The position numbers and the translations under genes are program-made. This document shows, piece by piece, positions 49,999 to 60,167 of a stretch of 60,167 nt of DNA. This DNA comes from Thermodesulfovibrio sp. (lineage in GTDB: Bacteria; Nitrospirota; Thermodesulfovibrionia; Thermodesulfovibrionales; UBA6898), in the NCBI GenBank assembly GCA_013824615.1, contig PNOC01000020.1, positions 1 through 60,167 on the forward strand, written 5' to 3'. Below the pieces are notes generated by a model that was given only the letters and a program-made list of their open reading frames with translations, was not told the DNA's origin and searched no databases. Numbering within the stretch: position 1 is the stretch's first letter; each line of letters starts with the position of its first letter.

Positions 49999-51438
49999 AT
50001 GCCCCATAATCTTCGACAGGATGCGTCCATGATATCGGGTAATCCCGAAAGGCAGAGACTTTTAGCCACTCTTCCTTCTGTTGATGAACTGCTAAAAAGT
50101 TCTGAAGGTGCTGCTTGGCTTGCCCACTGTCAGCGAAGGCTCGTGGTCCAGGCAGTGAGGGAGGCCATCGCCGGGGCCAGGGAAGAAATTCTGTCATTAA
50201 ATTTTTCAGGGTTCACCCGGGCTTCCCTCATACAGGATATAGATCGCCAAATTCTAAAAAAAGCCTCCTTTAGTCTCAGGCATGTTATTAATGCTACCGG
50301 CATTGTTCTGCATACAAATCTTGGAAGATCGGTCCTTTCCGAGAGGATGCTGCAGAATGTTGCTGCTGTCAGCAGCGGTTATTCCAACCTGGAATATGAT
50401 CTGGAAGCCGGTGAAAGAGGCAAGCGTTACGTTCATACAAAAAACCTCATCCGGGATATAACCGGTGCTGAGGATGCTTTTATTGTCAATAATAATGCAG
50501 CGGCTGTGCTTCTGTGTCTGAATACTCTCGCAAGAAACAGGCAGGTCATCGTCTCCAGGGGAGAGCTGGTTGAGATAGGAGGGTCCTTCAGAGTCCCGGA
50601 TGTCATGACTGCCAGCAGTGCACAACTATGCGAGGTAGGTACGACCAACAAGACTCATCTGCATGACTATTGCAATGCTGTAACAGATCAGACGGCCCTT
50701 CTGCTGAAGGTCCACCAGTCGAACTACCGCATCACCGGATTCACCAAGGATGTTCCGGTTGCAGCCCTGGTGGATACCGGAAAGCGGCTCGGCCTGCCTG
50801 TTATGTATGATCTCGGCAGCGGCTGCCTGATTGATTTACGGGCATACGGCATTCACTCTGAACCTTCGGTTAAAGAGATCGTCAGTGCAGGGGTCGACCT
50901 GGTAACCTTCAGTGGGGACAAACTTCTGGGTGGTCCGCAGGGCGGGATTATCGTTGGGAAGAAGAAGTATATTGAGCAGATTCAGAAAAACCCTCTTGCC
51001 CGGGCGCTCAGGGTTGACAAGATGACTATAGCCGCCTTTGAATCTGTCTTCATGTCCTATCTCGATGAAAAGAGTGCTGTCAGCGAGATACCGGTACTGC
51101 GGATGCTCCTGCAGTCTCCTGACAAGATCCGGGGCCGTGCTGTCAAACTTGCAAACAGGCTCAGGAAATACATTAAGCAGGAGCAATTCGAAATCGTAAA
51201 GGACAACTCAAAAGCCGGGGGTGGATCACTTCCCGAAATCGAATTTCCAACATACGCCGTATCCATAAAGCCTGTTCACATCTCAGTTAATGAACTGGAA
51301 CGCCGGCTCAGGGCAGGGACTCCGCCGATTATTGCGAGGATAAAGGGCAGTGTTCTTCTGCTGGATGCGCGCACCATCACTGACCGTGAGGTGGAGGTTA
51401 TAGCCAGCGCAATCGCTGCATCATTTTATCCGGTATAA
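49999..51438 (+). CDS. selA: L-seryl-tRNA(Sec) selenium transferase
   Basis: This 479-residue pyridoxal-phosphate enzyme changes Ser-tRNA(Sec) to Sec-tRNA(Sec) using selenophosphate. Motifs: NATGIVLHTNLGRSVLSERM, VNNNAAAVLLCLNTLA, RGELVEIGGSFRVPDVM and YDLGSGCLIDL. LVTFSGDKLLGGPQGGIIVG contains the Schiff-base Lys. The length is normal. It is last in the kdsB-selA run. selB is nearby, separated only by a small opposite-strand gene. selC and selD are not in the window. Confidence 0.96.
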   Translation: MPHNLRQDASMISGNPERQRLLATLPSVDELLKSSEGAAWLAHCQRRLVVQAVREAIAGAREEILSLNFSGFTRASLIQDIDRQILKKASFSLRHVINATGIVLHTNLGRSVLSERMLQNVAAVSSGYSNLEYDLEAGERGKRYVHTKNLIRDITGAEDAFIVNNNAAAVLLCLNTLARNRQVIVSRGELVEIGGSFRVPDVMTASSAQLCEVGTTNKTHLHDYCNAVTDQTALLLKVHQSNYRITGFTKDVPVAALVDTGKRLGLPVMYDLGSGCLIDLRAYGIHSEPSVKEIVSAGVDLVTFSGDKLLGGPQGGIIVGKKKYIEQIQKNPLARALRVDKMTIAAFESVFMSYLDEKSAVSEIPVLRMLLQSPDKIRGRAVKLANRLRKYIKQEQFEIVKDNSKAGGGSLPEIEFPTYAVSIKPVHISVNELERRLRAGTPPIIARIKGSVLLLDARTITDREVEVIASAIAASFYPV

Positions 51439-51460
51439 CCAATACCGATGGATTTCCAGA

Positions 51461-51775
51461 TTAGGGTTTATTGCTTATTTTTTTCAGTAACAGGGCTGAT
51501 AACAAAAACCTCGGAAATTCCTCCTCTTTGACGACCCTGTAAAAATCACACTGTTCACAGCTTTGATACTTCTGTGCAAAGGTCCCTTGAACGCTGCCCT
51601 GGCAGAGAGTACCGGCGACAATCCAGCAGCTTCTCCCTGCGTTCTGTCCGCTATGGGTACCGTCGAGCCTTCCTTCCTCTGAGGCCGGGCAGATGCCAAG
51701 ATCCTTTGCATGCTCCCCCCCTGTCTCTCTTCCGCATTTTTTGTATTCCCAGCAGTTCTTTTTTTTCGTAGACAT
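51461..51775 (-). CDS. Two-CW domain small cysteine-rich protein
   Basis: This 104-residue protein has two Cys-Trp pairs: NCWEYKKCGRE near the start and GRSCWIVAGTLCQG in the middle, with LGICPA between them and SCEQCDFYRVVKEEE near the end. This matches the two-CW pattern seen in proteins of anaerobic bacteria. Six or seven cysteines could bind a metal or iron-sulfur cluster. It is on the minus strand between selA and selB, and so breaks up the selenium genes. Function is unknown. Confidence 0.75.
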   Translation of the reverse strand: MSTKKKNCWEYKKCGRETGGEHAKDLGICPASEEGRLDGTHSGQNAGRSCWIVAGTLCQGSVQGTFAQKYQSCEQCDFYRVVKEEEFPRFLLSALLLKKISNKP

Positions 51776-51910
51776 GTACTCACCTCGTTATGTTTAACTT
51801 ATCTATTTAATTATTATACTATTAATCTTCCGGGGTTGACGAGAAATACGATAATCTTCGCCGGTGTTAACTAATATTAATATTTGAGAAAAGGTAAAGG
51901 CAATAAAAAC

Positions 51911-53794
51911 ATGCGACATATAATACTAGGGACTGCAGGCCACATCGATCATGGAAAAAGCACCCTGGTCAAGGCACTGACCGGCGTAGATCCTGACCGG
52001 CTCAAAGAAGAGAAAGAACGCGGCATAACCATTGATATAGGATTTGCAGAGCTGACCTTTCCTGATAATAATTTAACCGTTGGGATTGTGGATGTCCCCG
52101 GTCATGAGCGGCTTGTCAGGAACATGCTCGCCGGAGCAGGCGGTATTGATATGGTGCTGCTTGTGATCGCCGCTGATGAGGGAATAATGCCGCAGAGCCG
52201 CGAACATCTGGCTATCTGCAATCTGTTAAGGATAAAGGCAGGCCTTATTGTCATAACAAAGTCTGACCTTGTCGAACAGGAGTGGCTCGATCTCATTCAG
52301 GATGAGATCCGGGAGTTTGTCCGCGGCACCTTTCTCGACGGATCTCCGGTTATACCGGTTTCGTCACGAACCGGAAGTAATATTGAATCAGTCAGGACTG
52401 AGATCGGAAAACTTGCACTCGCAGTCACCCCCAAACCTACGGGAGGGCTTTTCAGGCTTCCTATAGACCGTGTATTCACCCTTAAAGGGTTCGGCACGGT
52501 CGTTACCGGCACTGCTGTATCCGGTTCCCTGACCGTTGAGGACTATGTCGATATCCTTCCTGCGGGCATACGTACAAAGGTAAGGGGTCTGCATAGTCAC
52601 GGCGAGGCCATTAAAAAAGCATATGCCGGTCAGAGAGTTGCCATTAATCTTCAGGCAGTTGAAAAAGAGAGCCTCTGCCGGGGGGATGTTGCGGTGACCC
52701 CTGACCGTTTTTTTCAGACAAAGACTGTCAATACGTATCTGGAACTGCTTCACGATGCACCGGACCTGAAAACGAAAAGCACGATCCATTTTTATTGTGG
52801 AACAGCAGAGGTCGTTGGCCGCCTTATTCTCTTTGAGCGTGATGTTATCAAGGCAACTGAGCAAGGTTATGCCCAGATCAGGCTCAAGGACCCGGTTGTT
52901 GTTATGGCGGGTGACCGGTATATTATCAGGCGGTTATCGCCTCTTGAGACGCTTGGAGGAGGTCTTGTTCTGGATTCTGATCCGGCAAAAAGGAGACGCA
53001 AAGACGGCATTGAAGACCTGAAAATATTGTATACCGGATCGCTTGAAGAAAAGATTACTATCAAAGTTGAGAAGGCAGGCATACAGGGAATATCATTAGC
53101 TAAAGTCGAGGGTTGGATAGATTCTGAAATTACGGCTATTAAGAACGCTGTTAAAAATAGTGTGGCCTCAGGACTTGTTTTGCAGCATGATGACATGCTT
53201 GTCCATAAGAGTTCTTTTACGCTCATGCAGCATAAAATTATTGCCCTGCTTCAGGAATTTCACCGGATGAATCCCATTCGACCCGGTATACAGAAGGAGG
53301 AGATAAGGACTTCTCTTGCCATGGAACCTGGATTGTTTACTTTTATTCTTATGCACTCTGACAGAATTGTTATCGACAAAAACCTCATTCGGTTGAAGGA
53401 CTTCAAGGCTGCACTGACTGTTGGAGAAGAAGAAAATTCTTCGAAAATTCTTGAAATTCTTAATAAAAGCCGGTTTCAGCCTCCTTCAAAAAGTGATCTG
53501 ATGAATATGCTTTCCATAGACCAGAAAAAGATGAGTGATATACTGAATCTATTGATACGGGAACATAAAGTTGAGCGCATCAGTGATTCTCTCTATCTGT
53601 CGAAGGAGACCTATGACGCTATACTGGAACTTGTGCGGGGATTTTATACTGCAAAGAATGAAATGACTGTTGCAGAGTTCAGGGATCTGCTGGATACTTC
53701 ACGGAAGTATGCCTTGCCGTTGATAGAATATTTGGATACCCGGAAAATTACCTTGCGTGTTGGTGACGCAAGAAAACTTATTTCAAAAATATAA
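51911..53794 (+). CDS. selB: Selenocysteine-specific elongation factor SelB
   Basis: This 627-residue GTPase delivers Sec-tRNA(Sec) to UGA codons that carry a SECIS hairpin. [19 protein letters not shown] is G1, [14 protein letters not shown]2, [21 protein letters not shown]3 and ITKSDLVE G4. Beta-barrel domains follow ([17 protein letters not shown]). The last 250 residues contain repeated winged-helix units that bind SECIS RNA, with [17 protein letters not shown] near the end. The ATG at 51911 is preferred; a TTG at 51884 is in frame. The formate dehydrogenase SECIS at 24.1 kb is its natural target. Confidence 0.95.
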   Translation: MRHIILGTAGHIDHGKSTLVKALTGVDPDRLKEEKERGITIDIGFAELTFPDNNLTVGIVDVPGHERLVRNMLAGAGGIDMVLLVIAADEGIMPQSREHLAICNLLRIKAGLIVITKSDLVEQEWLDLIQDEIREFVRGTFLDGSPVIPVSSRTGSNIESVRTEIGKLALAVTPKPTGGLFRLPIDRVFTLKGFGTVVTGTAVSGSLTVEDYVDILPAGIRTKVRGLHSHGEAIKKAYAGQRVAINLQAVEKESLCRGDVAVTPDRFFQTKTVNTYLELLHDAPDLKTKSTIHFYCGTAEVVGRLILFERDVIKATEQGYAQIRLKDPVVVMAGDRYIIRRLSPLETLGGGLVLDSDPAKRRRKDGIEDLKILYTGSLEEKITIKVEKAGIQGISLAKVEGWIDSEITAIKNAVKNSVASGLVLQHDDMLVHKSSFTLMQHKIIALLQEFHRMNPIRPGIQKEEIRTSLAMEPGLFTFILMHSDRIVIDKNLIRLKDFKAALTVGEEENSSKILEILNKSRFQPPSKSDLMNMLSIDQKKMSDILNLLIREHKVERISDSLYLSKETYDAILELVRGFYTAKNEMTVAEFRDLLDTSRKYALPLIEYLDTRKITLRVGDARKLISKI

Positions 53795-53976
53795 TGGCTG
53801 TTCTGTATGTATTAACCATATAAAGTCTTTACTATTGCTATAATATTATATATATACATCGTAGTAGTAATAGGTCCTGTCAGTAAGTGAATAATAGATT
53901 TAACCCATTGCTGAATAACGTTAATTAAGTATGATAACCCCGTGAAAAGAAGCAGGGGATCGCCAACAGATCAAGA

Positions 53977-53995
53977 GGGTAATATTTATTTACCC
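53977..53995. repeat. Inverted repeat upstream of dnaA
   Basis: GGGTAA (53977-53982) and TTACCC (53990-53995) form a 6-bp inverted repeat around TATTTAT. It lies 28 bases before the dnaA -35 box, a fitting place for a control site. Confidence 0.4.
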
Positions 53996-54022
53996 GATAT
54001 CAACATACTGAGAACATACTTA

Positions 54023-54051
54023 TTGTCTGGAATCTGAATTTACGCTATAAT
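54023..54051 (+). promoter_or_regulatory. Promoter of dnaA
   Basis: TTGTCT (54023-54028), a 17-base spacer and a perfect TATAAT (54046-54051) give a good housekeeping promoter. Transcription would begin near 54058, leaving a 59-base leader. Confidence 0.75.
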
Positions 54052-54072
54052 AACTACCTCCCATCCTCGTAG

Positions 54073-54103
54073 TTATTAACAATTGTTTGTAAGTTGTTAA
54101 TAA
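54073..54103. repeat. Inverted repeat in the dnaA leader
   Basis: TTATTAACAA (54073-54082) and TTGTTAATAA (54094-54103) are exact 10-base inverted copies with 11 bases between. They fall in the dnaA 5' leader, between the promoter and the start codon. Each copy differs from the DnaA box TTATCCACA at two bases, so they may be weak DnaA sites for self-repression, or an RNA hairpin. Confidence 0.55.
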
Positions 54104-54116
54104 AGGCAAAACTATT

Positions 54117-55451
54117 ATGATTAATGAAGAAATATGGAATAAGTGTCTTTTGATCATCAAGGAAAAGGTTGAAGAAAGCGCCTTTGAATTGTGGTTTAAG
54201 ACGATAAGAATGACCGGCATCAAGGATAATACCGCAACTATTGAAATCCCTAACAGATTTTATAAGGAGTGGATTGAAGACTATCATCCGAATCTTATAA
54301 AGGAATCTCTTGAGCAGGTGACAGGAACCCAGATCACGCTGAAGTATCGTGCTGAGGAGAAACAGCAGAGTGTTCAGATAAAACAGATTGAGCAACTGGA
54401 GAATAAGAGGATCAAGCTCGAAAACAAAGGGATATATCTTAATCCGAAGTATACTTTTGATAACTTTATTACAGGTAACAGCAATCAGTTTGCTCATGCT
54501 GCTGCGATTGCCGTGGCTGAGTCCCCGGGGAAGACCTACAATCCCCTGTTTATTTATGGTGGGGTTGGTCTGGGAAAGACGCATCTGATGCATGCCATAG
54601 GGAACAGGGTGCTGCAGGGCCGGCATAACACCAGAGTGCTGTATATCTCGTCCGAGCAGTTTATGAATGAGGTGGTTCATGCGATACGGCATGAAAAGAT
54701 GGCAGAGGTTCGGGAGCGCTTCAGGAATCTTGATCTGCTTCTTTTTGACGATGTTCAGTTTATTGCCAAGACCAAGGCAACCCAGGAAGAGCTGTTCCAT
54801 ACATTCAATGATCTTTATGAAAAGGCGAAGCAGATCGTGATATCAGCAGACCGGCCACCGAAGGAGATCAGCGAGATCACCGACCGGCTGCGTTCAAGAT
54901 TTGGCATGGGCCTCATTGCGGATATTCAGCCTCCTGATGTCGAGACGAAGATTGCGATTATTCAGAAGAAGGCAGAAATCATGGGCATCAAAAATCTGTC
55001 TGAAGAGGTCATTAACTTCCTTGCCCAGAAGATAAAATCCAATATCAGGGAGCTTGAGGGGAGCCTCATCCGGCTGGCGGCGCTTTCTTCTCTGACCGGT
55101 GAAAAGATCAATGTGGAGACGACGCGTAAGCTTCTGAAGGATATTATTACGGATGATACCAGGCCGGTCACTATAGAATTTATACAAAAAATTGTCTGTG
55201 AGTTTTACAATATAAGTCTCGCTGATATCAAGGCGAAAAAAAGAACCAGGGAGATAGCGATACCCAGACAGGTTGCCATGTACCTCTGCAAGCAGTTGAC
55301 GAAAGTATCCCTGCAGGATATCGGCAATAACTTTGGCGGCAAGGACCACGCTACAGTTCTGTATGCCTGCAGACAGATTGAAGAGCGCCGGGGTAAAGAC
55401 GAGACGATCAATAGAATGATAGAAAACCTTATTCAAAAAATAAAGACTTAG
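54117..55451 (+). CDS. dnaA: Chromosomal replication initiator DnaA
   Basis: This 444-residue AAA+ protein opens the replication origin. Domain I (1-85) starts with IWNKCLLIIKEKVEESAFEL. YTFDNFITGNSNQFAHAAAI begins the AAA+ domain, YGGVGLGKTHLMHAIGN is Walker A and LLLFDDVQFIAKTKATQEEL is Walker B. Domain IV recognises DNA boxes: REIAIPRQVAMYLCKQLTKV and FGGKDHATVLYACRQIEERR. It is followed by dnaN after 13 bp. Confidence 0.98.
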   Translation: MINEEIWNKCLLIIKEKVEESAFELWFKTIRMTGIKDNTATIEIPNRFYKEWIEDYHPNLIKESLEQVTGTQITLKYRAEEKQQSVQIKQIEQLENKRIKLENKGIYLNPKYTFDNFITGNSNQFAHAAAIAVAESPGKTYNPLFIYGGVGLGKTHLMHAIGNRVLQGRHNTRVLYISSEQFMNEVVHAIRHEKMAEVRERFRNLDLLLFDDVQFIAKTKATQEELFHTFNDLYEKAKQIVISADRPPKEISEITDRLRSRFGMGLIADIQPPDVETKIAIIQKKAEIMGIKNLSEEVINFLAQKIKSNIRELEGSLIRLAALSSLTGEKINVETTRKLLKDIITDDTRPVTIEFIQKIVCEFYNISLADIKAKKRTREIAIPRQVAMYLCKQLTKVSLQDIGNNFGGKDHATVLYACRQIEERRGKDETINRMIENLIQKIKT

Positions 55452-55464
55452 GTCAGGAGGGGCA

Positions 55465-56565
55465 ATGAAGATAGTTGTAACAAAAGAAGAGATGCTCTCA
55501 AAACTCTCCACGATACAGAATATCGTTGAGAAGAAAAACACTATGCCCATATTAAGTCACTTTCTGTTGGATGCAGGCAAGCAGGGCTCATCGATAGTTG
55601 CAACAGATCTGGACACAGCCCTGAGGGAACCCCTGAACCTGAAGGTCGAAAAAGAGGGGAAGATCTGCATTCCCGCCCGGAAGCTGTTTGAGATAGTCAA
55701 AGAGGTCGATGGAGAGCTTCTGCTGGAGACGATCGATGATCAGTGGCTGAAATTAAAGGCAGGTGCGGGCTCCTTCAGACTTGCCTGTCTTTCAGCCAAG
55801 GAATTTCCAGCCTGGCCCGGCATGGATGATACGCAGGATTTGACAGTCAAGGCCTCTGTCCTGATAGAGGCGATCGAAAAGACGGTCTATGCTTCCGGAG
55901 AGACTGATACGCGGTATACCCTGAACGGGCTTCTCTTCCATTTTATGGGAGGCAGTAAGCTTACCGTTGTCGGCACCGATGGTCACCGGCTTGCCATTCT
56001 GGTCAGGGAAATAACCGGATCCGTGAAGGAAGAGCAGAAGCTTATTATTCCCCGGAAGGCCTCGACAGAGCTGCGGAAACTGCTGGAAAAGCAGGGAGAC
56101 GAAGTCCGCATAGCCATCGGGCATAATCATGTTTTATTCACGGTTGGAGAGATACAGTTCCTGACGCGGCTGATCGAAGGAACGTATCCAAACTACGAGC
56201 AGGTGATACCTGCGAATAACGACAAGAGTGTTTTTATCAGCAGAGACCTTCTCGCCAGGACAATTCGGAGGGTGGCGATCATGTCTAAAGAGCAGACCCG
56301 GGGTGTGAAGGTCGAAATATCTCACAACCTCATGAAGGTGTCATCTCAAAACCCCGATATCGGCGAGGCCCAGGATGAGTTGGCAATCGAGTACACCGGG
56401 GAAGATCTGACTTTGGGATTTAATGCCAAGTATCTGCTTGATATTCTTGAAGTTATGGATTCAGAAAAGGTCCAGCTGGAGATGCAGGCCCAGTTGAGTC
56501 CCGTACTCATCAGGGATGAGAAGGACCCGCAGTACCGGTGTGTCATCATGCCGATGAGGATATAG
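55465..56565 (+). CDS. dnaN: DNA polymerase III sliding clamp, beta subunit
   Basis: This 366-residue ring-forming protein tethers polymerase to DNA. MKIVVTKEEMLSKLSTIQNI and KNTMPILSHFLLDA form the first domain, TRYTLNGLLFHFMGGSKLTV with VVGTDGHRLAI the second, and FNAKYLLDILEVMDSEKVQL with YRCVIMPMRI the third. AGGAGGGGC precedes the ATG. It is transcribed with dnaA and gyrB. Confidence 0.97.
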   Translation: MKIVVTKEEMLSKLSTIQNIVEKKNTMPILSHFLLDAGKQGSSIVATDLDTALREPLNLKVEKEGKICIPARKLFEIVKEVDGELLLETIDDQWLKLKAGAGSFRLACLSAKEFPAWPGMDDTQDLTVKASVLIEAIEKTVYASGETDTRYTLNGLLFHFMGGSKLTVVGTDGHRLAILVREITGSVKEEQKLIIPRKASTELRKLLEKQGDEVRIAIGHNHVLFTVGEIQFLTRLIEGTYPNYEQVIPANNDKSVFISRDLLARTIRRVAIMSKEQTRGVKVEISHNLMKVSSQNPDIGEAQDELAIEYTGEDLTLGFNAKYLLDILEVMDSEKVQLEMQAQLSPVLIRDEKDPQYRCVIMPMRI

Positions 56566-56577
56566 AAGACGGCGTAA

Positions 56578-59013
<2,436 letters not shown>

Positions 59014-59031
59014 GTAACAGTTTTTATTGTC

Positions 59032-59066
59032 GGCGCATAAGCTTCTGTAGTTTATGCGCCGTTTTT
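59032..59066 (+). terminator. Rho-independent terminator after gyrB
   Basis: GGCGCATAA (59032-59040) pairs with TTATGCGCC (59052-59060) and is followed by GTTTTT. It closes the dnaA-dnaN-gyrB transcript. Confidence 0.88.
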
Positions 59067-59089
59067 ATTTCAGAAGGAGAGGTTCCATT

Positions 59090-59269
59090 GTGATACCCTA
59101 TATTGATTACAGCCTCTGCACCGGATGCGGGGCCTGTGCTGAATTGTTTCCCCTTTTTTTTGAGATGCGGGATGACCGGCCGTGGTTTATTAACTATGAG
59201 AAATTTGTTGTTGAGGAGCACAGGGAGGTCATGTTTTCCTGCCCCTTTCGGGCTATTTCGATCGGATAG
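59090..59269 (+). CDS. Small single-cluster [4Fe-4S] ferredoxin
   Basis: This 59-residue protein has DYSLCTGCGACAELFPLFFE, three cysteines in the CX2CX2C pattern, and a fourth in VMFSCPFRAISIG. That fits a one-cluster ferredoxin of the Fer4_13 type. The GTG at 59090 follows AAGGAGAGG; an upstream ATG at 59054 lies inside the gyrB terminator and is rejected. The electron partner is unknown. Confidence 0.8.
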   Translation: MIPYIDYSLCTGCGACAELFPLFFEMRDDRPWFINYEKFVVEEHREVMFSCPFRAISIG

Positions 59270-59278
59270 TCTGTAGCT

Positions 59279-59302
59279 TTTGTTGCTCTGTTCAGCAGCA
59301 AA
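59279..59302. terminator. Hairpin between convergent ferredoxin and DUF3786 genes
   Basis: TTTGTTGCT (59279-59287) pairs with AGCAGCAAA (59294-59302), nine pairs with one G-U. No T run follows on the plus strand, so termination is only possible, not clear. Confidence 0.35.
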
Positions 59303-59307
59303 GACAT

Positions 59308-59907
59308 CTACATCATTATCAGGATATTCATCATGGCTATCGACCAGAGTACATCTATAGCGAGATGAACCTCGGCGGTTGAGTCGAACAGGAGGTCTGC
59401 CCCCGGAGGGAACTCATCATTCCCCCGCCAGAGTATAAGGGTGACCGGTATTCTGGGGAGGGGGAAGAATCGGACGGCTGCGTCGCCGTGGAGGACCTTT
59501 TCCCCGCCCAGAGAGATCCCTTTATTGAGAAAACCCTCTGTGTCGTCGTTGAATTTTTCTGCAAGTTTGTCCAGCGGCAGGATGTGGGTCCCTCTGAAAA
59601 AGAGGTGCCCCCCCCTGAGGTTGAGCGGATTTATGAGTTTTCCGGAAAGAGCGATATCCTTTGCCGAGACAAGGTACCAGAGGATGGAAAGCCTGGAGAA
59701 ATAGCCGAGCCTTGTCAAAAGAAGTTCCCCGGTCTTACCGCTGCCTGATATTGTTTTGTCAGCCGGCGATATAAGGATTTCAGCGCCAAAGGATTTCAGA
59801 ATATAACAGCCTGAGGATGCATCAAAATCAACTGCCGCGCTTCTGCAGATCGCAGCAGGGTCTGCAGTTGCAAGTATATCCCAGCACTTATTTTCTCCGC
59901 ATTCCAT
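59308..59907 (-). CDS. DUF3786 family protein
   Basis: This 199-residue cytoplasmic protein shows ECGENKCWDILATADPAAIC at its start, LLTRLGYFSRLSILWYLVSA in the middle, and ends PPGADLLFDSTAEVHLAIDV, followed by a hydrophobic tail LWSIAMMNILIMM. This matches the DUF3786 family of anaerobic bacteria, whose role is not established; N-terminal cysteines may bind a cofactor. The ATG at 59907 is chosen over GTG/TTG codons just upstream. No good ribosome site is seen. Confidence 0.7.
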   Translation of the reverse strand: MECGENKCWDILATADPAAICRSAAVDFDASSGCYILKSFGAEILISPADKTISGSGKTGELLLTRLGYFSRLSILWYLVSAKDIALSGKLINPLNLRGGHLFFRGTHILPLDKLAEKFNDDTEGFLNKGISLGGEKVLHGDAAVRFFPLPRIPVTLILWRGNDEFPPGADLLFDSTAEVHLAIDVLWSIAMMNILIMM

Positions 59908-59927
59908 CAACACATTATAAAAGATTC

Positions 59928-59936
59928 TGATAAAAT
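59928..59936 (+). promoter_or_regulatory. Possible extended -10 promoter of tRNA-Ala
   Basis: TGATAAAAT fits an extended -10 element 20 bases before the tRNA. The -35 region is poor. Confidence 0.35.
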
Positions 59937-59955
59937 AGGGGAAGACATTATTGAA

Positions 59956-60031
59956 GGGCGGTTAGCTCAGCTGGGAGAGCGCCACGTTCGCAACGTGGAG
60001 GCCGGGGGTTCGATCCCCCTACCGTCCACCA
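59956..60031 (+). tRNA. tRNA-Ala with anticodon CGC
   Basis: The cloverleaf is complete: acceptor GGGCGGT with ACCGTCC, D-arm GCTC/GAGC, anticodon stem CCACG/CGTGG around loop TTCGCAA (anticodon CGC, reading GCG), T-arm GGGGGTTCGATCCCCC, and an encoded CCA end. The total length is 76 bases. Confidence 0.96.
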
Positions 60032-60039
60032 ATAAAAAA

Positions 60040-60064
60040 GGCAGGTCATAAGACCTGCCTTTTT
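60040..60064. terminator. Terminator after tRNA-Ala, probably bidirectional
   Basis: GGCAGGTC (60040-60047) pairs with GACCTGCC (60052-60059) around ATAA, followed by TTTTT and preceded by AAAAA. It can end both the tRNA and the convergent minus-strand gene. Confidence 0.9.
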
Positions 60065-60105
60065 GCCAGTATCCTGGCTTGGCCAGGGCGTTTGAATGAT
60101 TACTA

Positions 60106-60167
60106 TTAATTGTGGGCCTTAACCTCAGCAGTATCCGTAGCCTTGCCAAAGGAGCCGACCACATCAA
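60106..60167 (-). CDS. C-terminal end of a minus-strand protein (cut by window edge)
   Basis: The minus strand reads DVVGSFGKATDTAEVKAHN and then TAA at 60106-60108. Only about 20 residues are visible. The stop is followed by the tRNA terminator in the right position for its transcript. No family can be named. Confidence 0.4.
   Translation of the reverse strand, partial: DVVGSFGKATDTAEVKAHN

Larger units (their letters stand above)
53795..54116. other. Candidate chromosomal origin region upstream of dnaA
   Basis: This 322-base gap is AT-rich, including an almost pure A/T run around 53835-53860. AGTGAATAA (53886-53894) reads TTATTCACT on the other strand, one mismatch from the TTATNCACA DnaA box. 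Inverted repeats are listed separately. Position before dnaA-dnaN-gyrB is typical for oriC. Only one good DnaA box is visible, so the full origin may extend elsewhere or use divergent boxes. Confidence 0.5.

Noticed and set aside
59967-60167. A 66-codon minus-strand frame through the tRNA region.
   Set aside because: It runs antisense through tRNA-Ala and its terminator, so it is an artefact.

Overview
The window is a gene-dense piece of a chromosome, not a mobile island: no transposase, integrase, phage gene or CRISPR array was seen. KDO synthesis genes (kdsA-D), a TonB-dependent receptor and periplasmic lipoproteins point to a Gram-negative envelope. A selenocysteine formate dehydrogenase, an 11-haem cytochrome, DUF3786 and two-CW proteins, HspR control of chaperones and a type-B succinate dehydrogenase suggest an anaerobic or respiratory-versatile lineage such as Nitrospirota or a deltaproteobacterial relative. 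That placement is inference from gene content. The dnaA-dnaN-gyrB block indicates that the chromosomal origin lies near 53.8-54.1 kb.

Layout. 1-13.8 kb (minus strand): one long cluster prpB-prpC-prpD-acn-prpE-sdhC-sdhA-sdhB-aldehyde dehydrogenase-acetolactate synthase-like (cut by the window edge). It encodes propionate activation, the methylcitrate cycle and oxidation of the succinate produced. 13.8-14.45 kb: a gene-poor gap with palindromes and a remnant of a YedF-like selenium protein. 14.45-22.4 kb: TonB receptor, a cluster-less MutY-like glycosylase, a DEAD-box helicase, small hypotheticals, a PilZ multidomain protein and a DUF3617 lipoprotein. 22.4-27.4 kb (minus): a NAD-linked formate dehydrogenase whose catalytic subunit is read through an in-frame TGA (selenocysteine) with a clear SECIS hairpin, plus NuoF-like and NuoE-like subunits. 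27.4-30.5 kb: queF, then rho, a small membrane protein and a multihaem cytochrome c. 30.5-34.7 kb (minus): dnaJ-hspR-clpB heat-shock operon with a HAIR-like operator on its promoter. 34.7-40 kb: a MITE-like repeat, DoxX, a site-2 protease homologue, an unusual kinase-like protein and GTP-dependent PEP carboxykinase.

40.1-51.4 kb (plus): a tightly overlapping run kdsB-pyrG-kdsA-hypothetical-kdsD-kdsC-pgsA-plsY-TPR membrane protein-DUF4388/pseudopilin protein-queC-selA, combining KDO and phospholipid synthesis with queuosine and selenocysteine functions. 51.4-53.8 kb: a small two-CW protein on the opposite strand and selB. 53.8-60.2 kb: origin region, dnaA, dnaN, gyrB, a small ferredoxin, a DUF3786 protein, tRNA-Ala(CGC) and the tail of one more minus-strand gene.

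The genes connect in two main ways. Propionate carbon enters the methylcitrate cycle and leaves as pyruvate and as succinate/fumarate, with PEP carboxykinase able to feed gluconeogenesis. SelA and SelB supply the selenocysteine needed by the formate dehydrogenase 25 kb away. The most unusual items are the selenoprotein with its matching recoding factors, the PEPCK-linked protein with a duplicated kinase N-lobe-like module, the HAIR-like operator and the MITE-like palindrome.
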